This document shows, piece after piece, positions 21,814-31,813 of a DNA stretch of 64,000 nucleotides. The position numbers and the translations under genes were made by a program. The number at the start of each line of letters is the position of its first letter. Within the stretch, counting starts at the first letter, position 1. The notes under the pieces were generated by a model. The model was not told where the DNA came from. It ran no database searches and saw only the letters and a list, made by a program, of their open reading frames with translations. Source of the DNA: Saccharomycopsis crataegensis (lineage: Eukaryota; Ascomycota; Saccharomycetes; Ascoideales; Saccharomycopsidaceae); the NCBI RefSeq assembly GCF_037102585.1, contig NW_027043829.1, forward strand, positions 1,798,001 to 1,862,000. The letters run 5' to 3'.

Positions 21814-24800
21814 TTAGCTAGTCAATTCAGTGGAAGAGGAAGTCTCAAACAACTCAAGATGCTTCATCACACAAGATGTTTTCTGGTACGCTTCCTTATC
21901 TCTATTCAAAAGTTCTCTTAATTCCTCATCACTTAGATTGTTATTATTAATATCCTGGCCTTCAAATGAATTTTCTTTCAATAATTTACTTAATTCGACA
22001 GCAACAGTGGTGGAAGTAGTAGCACTTTTCTTTGTATTTTCATTGGCGAGCTTTTTCAATGATTCAAACTTCCCCATTTGAATGACAACCTTTTCTAATT
22101 TTCTCTTTGAGTCCGCTCTGGAAAGCAAAATTTGTTCGGCTGTGTTAACTGTAGCAAATCTGTAGACCAAAACTGGTTTCGTTTGACCAAGTCTATGAAC
22201 TCTATCCATTGCTTGTAAATCTACTTGAGGATTCCAATCGCTATCAAACAATACAACAGTATCAGCGGAAACCAAATTGATACCTAAACCGCCAGCTCTA
22301 GTAGACAACAAGAATACTTTATACTCTGGATTATTGTTGAAGTTATTAATTTCCACCTCTCTAATTTCTTGCGATACACTACCATCAAGTCTAGAACACT
22401 TTAAATTCTTATAATCGAGCCAATCTTGAAGTAAGTCCAACATCTTTGTAAATTGAGAGAAAATCAATATTTTATGATTGGAAGATTTTTCTTTATTGAG
22501 CAAATTGTCCATCAATTGATCAAGCATTTGCATTTTACCAGAATTTTCAACAAGACGGTTGTCAATAAGATCGTCAGTCTCCCACGGAAAAAAGAATAAA
22601 TATGGTGAATCACAAATCAATCTCAACTGCATCATTAGATTGCCAAGCGGTTTTTGAGAAATTTCTCTGTTGACAAAGCTCCACGCATTTTCCAATTCAC
22701 CATACTTTGGTTGGCTGAAATCAAAAGAAATTTTGACATCATCCACATTCTTACCATTATTTCTTATTTCGACAATATTTTCATCATCTTCACCATCTTT
22801 AATTTCAACAATATCTCCATCATCTTTAATTTGGATGATATCTTTACCGATGCTGTCATTATCCTTCACAGTTACCTGTTTGCTTTCACTCTGTGCCTCT
22901 GCATCCTCAATATTTTTGACAGACTTTACTTTGCATTTTGATTCAGATTTATTGCCGTTTTGTTTCAAAATCAGCAAAGGAATTTTCGCATCACTAGAGG
23001 AAATAGCCATACTATCACCACTCTTTTTTTTTTCACCAATATCTTGGTAAGCCTTAGGAAGTGTCTTATGAGATTCAAATGTACTCTGAGTTGGTGATTT
23101 GGCAACATTTTGCTGTGTAAGTGCAGGCGTAGGATAAGACTGCCTTTGGTTTGTAATATTGTGAGTTTGAACTGGAATATTGCTAATTTGGTCTACAGCC
23201 CTATGGTTTTGAGCTGGCAAATATTTCTGTTGCTGATGTTGATGTTGATATATGAGATTATTGCTAGTTTGAACTGGAATATTGCTAGTTTGGTCTACAG
23301 CCCTATAGTTTTGAGCTGGCAAATATTTCTGTTGCTGATGTTGATGTTGATATGTGAGATTATTGCTAGTTTGAACTGGAATATTGCTAGTTTGAACTGG
23401 AATATTGCTAGTTTGAACTGGAATATTGCTAGTTTGAACTGGAATATTGCTAATTTGGTCTACAGCCCTATGGTTTTGAGCTGGCAAATATTTCTGTTGC
23501 TGATGTTGATGTTGATATATGAGATTATTGCTAGTTTGAACTGGAATATTGCTAGTTTGAACTGGAATATTGCTAGTTTGAACTGGAATATTGCTAATTT
23601 GGTCTACAGCCCTATGGTTTTGAGCTGGCAAATATTTCTGTTGCTGATGTTGATGTTGATATATGAGATTATTGCTAGTTTGAACTGGAATATTGCTAGT
23701 TTGGTCTACAGCCCTATGGTTTTGAGCTGACAAATATTTGTGTTGCTGATGTTGATGTTGATGTTGATCTATGAAACTATGATGATATTGCTGTGGGTTC
23801 ATTTGGGTTGGTCTGGCTCCCAAAGAGCTTGGGGTTTTTAGATTATCAATTTCACTCTGACCTATGTTTGGAGCCTGAGAATTTAAGGCAAAATCAGGCT
23901 TTGTATCACCGCTGATAATATTGTGAGCTACTAATATTCGATCTGCGGATGACAACCTCATTAAAACGCTATAAATTCGCAAATATTTTTTGTAATCGTG
24001 ATCCAAGTCTGCATTATGCTTTTGGGCAAACTTGTAGTAATGATCAGAATTTTTTAGTATCCAGTAAATTCTTAGTTTTTCTTCTTTGCAGGTAGCGGGA
24101 TCGGCCATTTTGCGACTGAGATTTAAGAAAACTTCTGTGCTTATAGGCTTTGGGTCAACAGGAACATCAAATTTCACAGGAGGTTCGAACAACACAGGGG
24201 CTCCCAGAAATGTGGCTTTCAAATACAATTTTTTGCTTTCTTTTTGTCTGAACTCAGATATCCATAGCTTGATTATTGTGGCCAAATTTTTGATACGTAT
24301 TTCGTGTTCAGAGTAGAAAGATCCTACAAGCGGTTGCTCAGACCTGTGAAAATTTCTCATATAAGCAAATTCATCTGTTGGGCCCTGTTGGACTTCGTTA
24401 GGTTTACCATTAACATGATTTTCAATTGGGTATCGAGATTCAAATTTTGACTTTAATGTCTTTAGTTTAGGCATTTTTGTTTCTAGTGAATCAATTGGGA
24501 CCTGAAGTTGAAAACTGATTTGCATGTCCGGTGGAATTTCAGGAATGATGAAGCCGTCGGCATCTTTTAACAATTTCTCAGACGCATTTTTTTGTTTCTT
24601 TTCTTTTTTCGGATTCTTTTCTTTCTTTTCTTTATTTTTGTTTTCTGTATCTTTTATCTCTTCTTCAGGATCTGTTATATTAACATCAGAATATGAGAGA
24701 TCCCCTTCAAATTCTTTAAATCCGATATCTTGATAATTAGCCTTATTAGATGCCAATCTTTTAGCTCGTCTTTTACCTGTATTAGTATCGCCCACAGAAA

Positions 24801-27414
24801 AATTATTATCCAACATGTCAACCAGCAAACTCTTATTTTTTGTGTCCGCTGGTGGTTGTTTATATTTGAAAAACTCATCAAGTTCTTCTTTTGAAAACCT
24901 TTTGCTGTATCCGTTTACTTCCATAAACTCATAAAAGCAACTTTCCACCAAATACAGCTTTAGGTTCTTTGTCAAAGCAGCCTGATATAACTTTGTTTGA
25001 CGATCAGTTAAAGAGTTATACACGATATATTCTCGTTTCGGAGGCAAACTCTTTACCACCAATTTCTTCAATCTTCGAAGTAAAAATGGCTGGAGAATGG
25101 TGTGCAAATTATCAATCAAAGATTTCTGTATTTCAGCATTGATAGCTTCGGAATTATTGTCACCATCCAAATTCGAAAAATCAAACCAACTATGGAATAG
25201 TTCGATATTTGAAAAGATATCGGGAAGAATGAAGTTTAATAATGACCAAAGCTCATCCAAATTATTCTGTAGAGGCGTGCCTGTCAATAATAACCTATTA
25301 TTGGTGTCTAATTTTTTCAATTCCCGAATTAATTTGGAGTTCACATTCTTTAATCTATGACCTTCATCCACAATTAGAAACTTCCAAGTGAATCTATTGA
25401 GTGAGCGGAAATCTTTAATAATCATTTCATAACTGGTAACCACAATTCCAATGTTATTGCGCTTTTGCTTTGTAAAATATTTCTTTCTAATTTCTTCTCT
25501 GGTCTCTTTAGTCCCCACATAACTGATATGTGGCACTGAAGGAATAAATTTTTCAATTTCCTTAATCCAGTTACCCACAGTTGACAATGGGCAAGCAATG
25601 AGAAATGGGCCTTTGTTGCCATTTTCATAAAGATAGGCCAACAAGGAAAGTGATTGAATAGTTTTCCCCAAACCCATTTCGTCGGCCAAGATACCATTCA
25701 AACCATTCTTGTATAATGTGACCAACCATTCAAGACCTTCCAATTGGTAATCTCTCATAACAGCACCTGTTACAAGTTTCGGCTGATCTCTTGAGACTTT
25801 TTGAGCACTGGTAATTTGTTGTTTTGTTATTTTTGTTTCATTCAAGATCTCTTTATCATCCTTGTACATCTGCAAAGGTTTCTTTCTGCTCCTTCCTCTA
25901 TTTCCACGTCGAGTTCTCCTTGAAATCGTGTTATCTTGTTCAACATCATTATTTTCACCTTTATTCGTACTTTCCTTCTTAGATTCCTCTTCCTCTTCTT
26001 CCTCTTTCTCCTTTCGTTGTTTTTCTAATGCACTTTCAAGTAACCTGTCAGCCATATATTGCGAGAACTTTTTAGACTGTTCCACTAAAGCGTGCAATCT
26101 TGTAAGTTTTTCATTATCATCCATATCATCAAATTCTTTTTGGGCTTCCTGATCTTTATCGGTTTTGAGAGTTTCAATCATGTTCTCGAAATTTTTATCC
26201 TCTTTCTCTTGATTCACTTTTATAGGATTATCTTGCTTGGTATTTTTGGATGATGATATGTATGATTCATCATCTGAAGATTTCCTAGTTGTAGAGTATC
26301 TTCTCGATTTATTTATCGGAGCTTTAGATAAAGATTCCTGTCGCATACGAAGCTTCTTTTTCTGTTGAGATTCAATACGCGTCAGTTTTCTTTTTCTAGT
26401 ATTAGCTTCTGATTCAGTTTCATCCTTTTCTGCATTTTCAGACAGATTACCTTCACCTTCACGATCTTCAGACTCACTATCTTCAGAGTCGCTGTCTTCA
26501 GATACACTATCTTCAGAGTCGCCATCTTCAGATTCACTATCGATGGCAATGACTTGAGCTTTACGATCACCCGATCCGTCACCCAAAATTTGCTTTTTCC
26601 CTTTATATCTAAAATTTAAAATTTCATCTTCGGAGTCTTCGCTGAGATCTTTATGAGTGATAATATTCATATCTCTATTAATCATCTCCATCACATCATC
26701 CATTTCACTAGCAGAAATCTCCATCACATCACTGTTATCGTCATCACTTGAATCGTCTTTTCTAGATCCAGTAGAGTTGTCAGGTTTGATTTCAACCAGC
26801 ATAATTTTGTTACTTTTATTTCGAGAGCTCTTTACTCTCGATCCAGGTGCAGCACTCTTAGATTTTGGTTTAGGCGTTGAGATTAACAGGTGTTCTTGAT
26901 TGAAAGTTCCCTTGGTTGACGTACGCTTACCTTCAGAAGGTTTCTTTTTCTTGTTATCCATTTCAATTTCTCCAGAAATGTTGGCGGATGAATGTGTTGT
27001 TTCATCATCGTCACTAGAATCCGAAAAAACCTTATTCTTGCTGGCACTTAATACTCCACCTGACCTTGAGCTTTTCATAATGGATCGTCTTTTACTTGGA
27101 GTCAAAGATTTTCTATCAGATTTAATCATATTGGAGTCGGTTTTTTTAGCTAAAAAGCTGGTTCTTGGACTATTCCTGCTGTTGCTAGAGTTCGCTCCCA
27201 AAATTAGGTTAATGGGATCAAAATGTTTGGAAGTCTTCTTTTTGGAATCGTGCGAATTTTTCTGGCTTTGACCTTCATTATAGGATACCTTTCCCGTATC
27301 TGCCAGAGCTGTAGGAGCAGTAGAGTATCGCCTTTTGCTATTAACGCGATTTTTCTGAGAGTAGTTGGGCACCAAAACAATGTCATCGTCACTTGAGGAC
27401 GAGGAAACCGACAT
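21814..27414 (-). CDS. IRC5: SNF2-family chromatin remodeller, Irc5/HELLS-like, with giant insert
   Basis: This is a 1866-residue SNF2 ATPase, about twice the length of S. cerevisiae Irc5 (853). Residues 1-500 are Ser/Asp/Glu-rich and probably disordered. Lobe 1 starts near 555 (MRDYQLEGLEWLV), with Walker A Lys at about K584 (DEMGLGKT), then VDEGHRLKN and LTGTPLQNN. Lobe 2 starts near 1635 (ILIFSQFTKMLDLLQDWL) and carries STRAGGLGINL and DRVHRLGQTKPV. The closest match I can recall is Irc5/Lsh/HELLS, which acts in cohesin loading and repair in yeast. Between the lobes, from about 850 to 1570, lies an insert with a Lys-rich stretch, an apparently folded part (ILKNSDHYYKFAQKHN, KKYLRIYSVLMRL) that I do not recognise, and His/Gln-rich tandem repeats. 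All core motifs are intact, so it should be an active ATPase. The ATG is at 27412-27414. Confidence 0.88.
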   Translation of the reverse strand: MSVSSSSSDDDIVLVPNYSQKNRVNSKRRYSTAPTALADTGKVSYNEGQSQKNSHDSKKKTSKHFDPINLILGANSSNSRNSPRTSFLAKKTDSNMIKSDRKSLTPSKRRSIMKSSRSGGVLSASKNKVFSDSSDDDETTHSSANISGEIEMDNKKKKPSEGKRTSTKGTFNQEHLLISTPKPKSKSAAPGSRVKSSRNKSNKIMLVEIKPDNSTGSRKDDSSDDDNSDVMEISASEMDDVMEMINRDMNIITHKDLSEDSEDEILNFRYKGKKQILGDGSGDRKAQVIAIDSESEDGDSEDSVSEDSDSEDSESEDREGEGNLSENAEKDETESEANTRKRKLTRIESQQKKKLRMRQESLSKAPINKSRRYSTTRKSSDDESYISSSKNTKQDNPIKVNQEKEDKNFENMIETLKTDKDQEAQKEFDDMDDNEKLTRLHALVEQSKKFSQYMADRLLESALEKQRKEKEEEEEEESKKESTNKGENNDVEQDNTISRRTRRGNRGRSRKKPLQMYKDDKEILNETKITKQQITSAQKVSRDQPKLVTGAVMRDYQLEGLEWLVTLYKNGLNGILADEMGLGKTIQSLSLLAYLYENGNKGPFLIACPLSTVGNWIKEIEKFIPSVPHISYVGTKETREEIRKKYFTKQKRNNIGIVVTSYEMIIKDFRSLNRFTWKFLIVDEGHRLKNVNSKLIRELKKLDTNNRLLLTGTPLQNNLDELWSLLNFILPDIFSNIELFHSWFDFSNLDGDNNSEAINAEIQKSLIDNLHTILQPFLLRRLKKLVVKSLPPKREYIVYNSLTDRQTKLYQAALTKNLKLYLVESCFYEFMEVNGYSKRFSKEELDEFFKYKQPPADTKNKSLLVDMLDNNFSVGDTNTGKRRAKRLASNKANYQDIGFKEFEGDLSYSDVNITDPEEEIKDTENKNKEKKEKNPKKEKKQKNASEKLLKDADGFIIPEIPPDMQISFQLQVPIDSLETKMPKLKTLKSKFESRYPIENHVNGKPNEVQQGPTDEFAYMRNFHRSEQPLVGSFYSEHEIRIKNLATIIKLWISEFRQKESKKLYLKATFLGAPVLFEPPVKFDVPVDPKPISTEVFLNLSRKMADPATCKEEKLRIYWILKNSDHYYKFAQKHNADLDHDYKKYLRIYSVLMRLSSADRILVAHNIISGDTKPDFALNSQAPNIGQSEIDNLKTPSSLGARPTQMNPQQYHHSFIDQHQHQHQQHKYLSAQNHRAVDQTSNIPVQTSNNLIYQHQHQQQKYLPAQNHRAVDQISNIPVQTSNIPVQTSNIPVQTSNNLIYQHQHQQQKYLPAQNHRAVDQISNIPVQTSNIPVQTSNIPVQTSNIPVQTSNNLTYQHQHQQQKYLPAQNYRAVDQTSNIPVQTSNNLIYQHQHQQQKYLPAQNHRAVDQISNIPVQTHNITNQRQSYPTPALTQQNVAKSPTQSTFESHKTLPKAYQDIGEKKKSGDSMAISSSDAKIPLLILKQNGNKSESKCKVKSVKNIEDAEAQSESKQVTVKDNDSIGKDIIQIKDDGDIVEIKDGEDDENIVEIRNNGKNVDDVKISFDFSQPKYGELENAWSFVNREISQKPLGNLMMQLRLICDSPYLFFFPWETDDLIDNRLVENSGKMQMLDQLMDNLLNKEKSSNHKILIFSQFTKMLDLLQDWLDYKNLKCSRLDGSVSQEIREVEINNFNNNPEYKVFLLSTRAGGLGINLVSADTVVLFDSDWNPQVDLQAMDRVHRLGQTKPVLVYRFATVNTAEQILLSRADSKRKLEKVVIQMGKFESLKKLANENTKKSATTSTTVAVELSKLLKENSFEGQDINNNNLSDEELRELLNRDKEAYQKTSCVMKHLELFETSSSTELTS
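23150..23775 (-). repeat. nested tandem repeat inside IRC5
   Basis: Five large units encode YQHQHQQQKYLPAQ, then NHRAVDQ, then a 7-residue SNIPVQT block (21 bp) and a closing SNNLI. The inner 21-bp block is repeated 1, 3, 4, 1 and 1 times across the five units, giving 102- to 165-bp units nested around a 21-bp repeat. Everything stays in frame. The near-identity of the copies indicates recent expansion or gene conversion. Confidence 0.92.
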
Positions 27415-29015
27415 ATTCCCGTTATATAGATATCACTCACAGATATGTTCCAGAAAAAAAGATTCTTAATACCTAAATATGTAAAAAAAAAAAAAGCTGT
27501 ATCAGTAGTTTGGTAAAGAGGGCGTATTGAAGGTGCTTTTCATGGTATAATATTACTTATTGTTTATGGTTGATTTCATTTTCTCGATAATTCCAAAAGT
27601 GGAAAAAAAAAAAAAAAAAAAAAAAAAGACGCGTAACTAGTCAAGGTCACCCTGCTTAGTTCTAATATACACCTATAGATACTATAGTTAATCAAATGAT
27701 CATTCGAAGAAGTGCTTTACCAATGTAATATCCAGGTGGTATTAGGATGAATTTTTTTTTTTTCCTGTATTTCCTAGAAATATCCGGTCAACCTCAGGAA
27801 TGCCTTCGCAGTTGTGATATTCAGAAAACAGTTTAAGGCTTCCAATTTCTGTCACTATATTTTTGGGTATATATCTGTAACAACCTGTAACCACCTTATT
27901 GAGATGATCCACTCAGGATGATTTTTCTTTTCTAAGGTCTACTTCAATCGTATCTTCATATTTTTTCCCTTTTTTTTTCTTTTTTCGAAAGAAGAGTCTG
28001 GAAACTTAGAAATATCACATTTATGGATATGTGGATATTGATACAAATCAATAATCGACAACACCACGGCTTCTCTTTAATAGACATAGATTATTATGCT
28101 TGACAGGACAAACATAAATATCTTTTTATTTTGGTCCAGAAGTCGAGATCCGTACCTTTCAAAGGTACGAAGGTGATATGGTATGTCCACTCTTGACACA
28201 ACTTCCATCAAATATTTGTACGCTTCGCCTACGCGTCAATATAATCCACCCCACTACCCCACTAAGCTTAAGATATATAGTATGTATGTGGGGGTACAGT
28301 TATTTAGGGAGTATTTTGGCTTTAAAGAAACATGTCTTGAAAGCTGCTATATTTATGTCAATAGCGTTGACCTGTTCCCAAGATGAACATATTTTTAAGC
28401 TGATCTATATCAGTATATGGCGCATATCTTGAAGGTCATCAATTATCTATATTATCACCAATTTTTGTCTCTGATGATTGTGAACATTTCATAAGTCGTA
28501 ACCGAACCGTTAAAATTTAGTGGGGGTCATCCAAGCCTTTGCGTCATTACACATAAGAAAAGTCCGGGGTTGCAGGACCAAAATAATCGACGAAAATCGC
28601 TATCATCAATGTTAATCATTATGACAGGCCAGTTGGGTGCCACCATGAAACCAAGAAAGCAAAAGTACTCGCACACCTAAAATCAATAACATGAGAGTGG
28701 CGGTTGTCATTTGTTATCCTCAGAATGAAAATGAGGGTTCATGCAGCGGACTTTCAAGTTTGAGGGAAATGAGGAGAAAAGGAGATTTGATAGCCTATGG
28801 CCTCCGCCCTCCGCACTTCGTTTACTCGCTTTCAACTGTAGCTTCACCTATACCTGACAATGATGACCAATATGCCAAAAATAATTTAAAAGGTTGCCAG
28901 TTTGGTAGTTTTTTCTCGCATTTTTTGATTTTCTTTTTATTTCGAATGTTCTGTTCTGTGAACGGCACCAGAAATATCTAGTTCATTTTTCCTTCTTACT
29001 ATAACAAGTCATACC
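27415..29015. other. 1.6-kb gene-free region upstream of IRC5 and the transporter
   Basis: This is the longest gap in the window and serves as promoter for two divergent genes. It holds an A tract of about 24 at 27603-27626, T-rich runs, and a 19-bp palindrome at 28151-28169. Short open frames (for example 28178-28432 and 28691-28981) have no family resemblance and no composition bias. I saw no cluster of GATAAG sites that would mark nitrogen control of the transporter. No tRNA or snRNA is recognisable. Confidence 0.5.
28151..28169. repeat. 19-bp perfect palindrome
   Basis: CGTACCTTT, one central C, then AAAGGTACG form a perfect inverted repeat. It is 846 bp upstream of the transporter start, in a gene-free region. 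It could be a dimer-binding site or a hairpin. Confidence 0.7.
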
Positions 29016-31167
29016 ATGTCTCAGAATAGAGCAATAGCTGACAAACCAGAAGATTCAAATATCGAGTTTGCATCCGAGAGAAGCTCAATCCAAAATAAAA
29101 ATGAAGACGATATCAATAATCATTTAGAGGATGGAGTCATTTCACTGCAAGAGGGTGATGTCGCTTATACATTGAAAGATCTTAAGAGGCTCACACTTCG
29201 TTGTGATCTTATTATCATCTCGATGATCGGAGTTTGTTATATCTTCTTCTATATTGTTCGTATTTTCTTGCTATTTTGAACGACATTTGCTCTCACATAA
29301 AATTTTCCATTACTAACATTATTTGAAGGATAGTGAGTTTTTTCAAAAATAAACATCTTCTTCTTTAGAAATCTCTTTGCCGGTCTGAATTAATCAACTA
29401 GGAGATTGCAACTTCGAAGAAATTTACTAACATTTCATTATAGAAACCACACTTTCTTATGCTGCCATTTTTGGTATCAAAAAGGACTTGCACCTTGAAG
29501 GAGATCAGTATTCATGGCTTTCGTCGATTTTTTATTTTGGGTTTATAGCTTGGTGCTTCCCGAATAATTATCTCTTGCTTAAGTTCCCGGTATCATATTT
29601 GCTTGGGCTCAACATTTTCCTTTGGGGCATGTTCCTTTGTTTTCAGGCAGCTTGTAGTTCCTACGGAGGCCTTCTAGCTTGTCGATTCCTTGGCGGAGCG
29701 GTTGAATCTATTGCTGACCCGTCATACGTGAGTATAAATATTTCCTGATCCCTATAAACTGCTTCGTGCAAGACTGGACAGAGGCTCTATGCATGTTATT
29801 CAAATTGTCGCATGAAAGGTACAGCAGTGCGATCAACAAATATATATGCAGTCAGAATGACGACCATACGAATCAGCACACTAACATGAGAGCAGTTGTT
29901 GATTACTTCAATGTGGTATACCAGAAGAGAGCAGCCTCTTCGTATCGGTATTTGGTACACTTTCAATGGAATTGGGGTGGCTTTTGCTGGATTATTAGGG
30001 GTATGTATTTTTTTTTTCTCTTCTGTCACACAAATTTCCAGCCTTTTCTGACCCTGATATTAACAGTTTTCAACAGTATGCCATAGGGCACATAAAAGGT
30101 GCTTTACCATCTTGGAAATATGAGTTCATTGTTATTGGAACACTCTGTATGGCATGGGGAATTTTTATTTTCTTTGCGATGCCCAAAAATCCAATGCAAA
30201 ACCGTTATTTTAATGATCGGGAAAAGAAGATCCTTGCTCATAAGTTGAGGGGAAACCAAACGGGAATAGAAACGAAAATTTTCAAATGGTACCAAGTGAA
30301 AGAAGCGTTTTTGGATCCAAAGATGTACCTACTATTCTTGATGTGTTTTTTTGGAAATATTCCTAATGTAAGTAGTATTTGAAGAGGGAAAAAAAAAAGG
30401 TTATTCATTAATTATCTTTGAAAATACTAACAAATTCTTTTAAGGGAGTCACTTCCAACTTTGGTACAATGATTGTCAATGCCCTTGGGTTCGATACTCT
30501 TGGTACCACTCTCCTTCAAATTCCTTACGGTGCTTATATTGCCCTTTGTATCATTTCTGCGGTTCTTATTAATGATAAATTGCACACTAAATTAAAGAAA
30601 AATTTCCGTTGTATCATTGCAATTTTTTATTTGTTCGGTAATGTTGCTGGTTCCGCTTGTTTGTATGCTGTTGATCAAAAACATCACGCTGGAAAGCTCA
30701 TTGCTTACTACTTAACTGGGACTTACAATGCATCGTTTGTTTTAATCATGTCTTTGTCAACATCCAATATTTCTGGTTACACGAAAAAGATTATTTTTAA
30801 TGCCTTTATATTTTTGGGTTATGTGAGTATTTAAGTTTTGTTTGTTTTTCGTTTCGTTTCTTTGCTTTTTATTTTGTTGAGTTTAATTACTAATGCCCTT
30901 TATTAGTGTGTTGGGAATATCGCTGGTCCTTTCTTCGCCAAGTCAGATCAAGCTGCCAACTCTTATCCATTAGCTTCCGGTGCTATGCTTTTCTCTAACG
31001 CTGCCGAAATTCTTTGTCTTGTGATTTTCTTTTTCTACGCCAAATGGCAGAATGAAAAACGAGACAAAGAGCAAGGTATAGCCCCTGGTCAGGAAGCATC
31101 AAATATTGAGGACAATTTTGAGGATTTGACTGATTATGAAAACCGCAACTTTAGATATATTTATTAG
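29016..31167 (+). CDS. allantoate-permease-family (DAL5-type) MFS transporter, six or seven exons
   Basis: This is an anion:cation symporter of the major facilitator superfamily, plasma-membrane type; its substrate (allantoate, nicotinate, cysteine or another acid) cannot be told. Exons are 29016-29255 or -29259, 29444-29727, 29896-30000, 30077-30367, 30445-30822 and 30907-31167, with a possible 4-nt micro-exon at 29329-29332. Introns at 29728, 30001, 30368 and 30823 start GTGAGT, GTATGT, GTAAGT and GTGAGT. Branch boxes CACTAAC, TATTAAC, TACTAAC and TACTAAT precede AG ends, and every phase fits. The spliced protein has 520 residues: N-terminal acidic tail, LHLEGDQYSWLSSIFYFGF (helix 2), WYTRREQPLRIGIWY, ALPSWKYEF and the helix 7-12 half, ending in a charged tail. 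No stop or frameshift breaks the spliced frame. This is by far the most intron-rich gene here. Confidence 0.9.
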
Positions 31168-31813
31168 ATTACGATACTTTAAATTGTTAAATTGTGTTTC
31201 TATAGAATTAGAAGGAAGACAGTCCTAAGTAGATGCGTAATGAAATTACGACTACTTGAGTATTCAAGAATACCTATAGATACCTACAACATTCGCAGTA
31301 CAGGAGATATTGGCTTATTTGCTTCGCTTCTCAGGAATGAATTAAGAAAACATATATATATATATATGAAAAAATGAAGCAAACGAATGGAAGATCCGGA
31401 ACTTTGTCATAGAACAGCAATTTCAATAAGTTTAAATCCAAATCTGTTGAAAATTACCAAAATAGAACACTAATACATAACTTGAATAACAAAAAGGCTC
31501 TCCAATATATATGTTATAGGAGAAACTCGCGTCTAAACGCGCTCCGGTTTTAGGATTTTTTTTTTTTAATTTGGCGACCCTCTTCCGGATTAGGCAATTT
31601 GTAAACAACGTCAGTAGAACCACAAAATCGATTTTTTTTTTCCTCAATTGATCTTTTCTTCCCTCCTGGTTCTTATGAGTTACTCTACACAAAATACAAG
31701 AGAAGTCTGGCCCAATTTATAATCAAAGTCACTACGGAACTACATTTAATTTCAGGACTATCCTTTTCAAAAATATCTATAAAAGAAAAAAAAATCAGAA
31801 TTGATTAACCAAC
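31168..31813. promoter_or_regulatory. CDC20 promoter region
   Basis: This region holds an (AT)n run at about 31351-31366, T runs, an imperfect CGCGT-CTAA-ACGCG inverted repeat near 31528-31541 and a composite Mcm1/forkhead element at 31585-31608, listed separately. No gene is visible. Confidence 0.6.
31585..31608 (-). promoter_or_regulatory. Mcm1 plus forkhead (CLB2-cluster type) element
   Basis: CCGGATTAGG at 31585-31594 reads CCTAATCCGG on the other strand, which fits the Mcm1 consensus CCYWWWNNRG. Six bases later GTAAACAA (31601-31608) is a perfect Fkh1/2 site. This arrangement and spacing are those of G2/M genes bound by Mcm1-Fkh2-Ndd1. The element lies 205 bp before CDC20, a known member of that group. 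Confidence 0.7.

Noticed and set aside
23110-23730. Repetitive 206-codon frame antisense to IRC5
   Set aside because: It is only the reverse reading of the IRC5 tandem repeats.
28691-28981. 96-codon frame upstream of the transporter
   Set aside because: It has no recognisable family and lies in what must be the transporter's promoter and leader.
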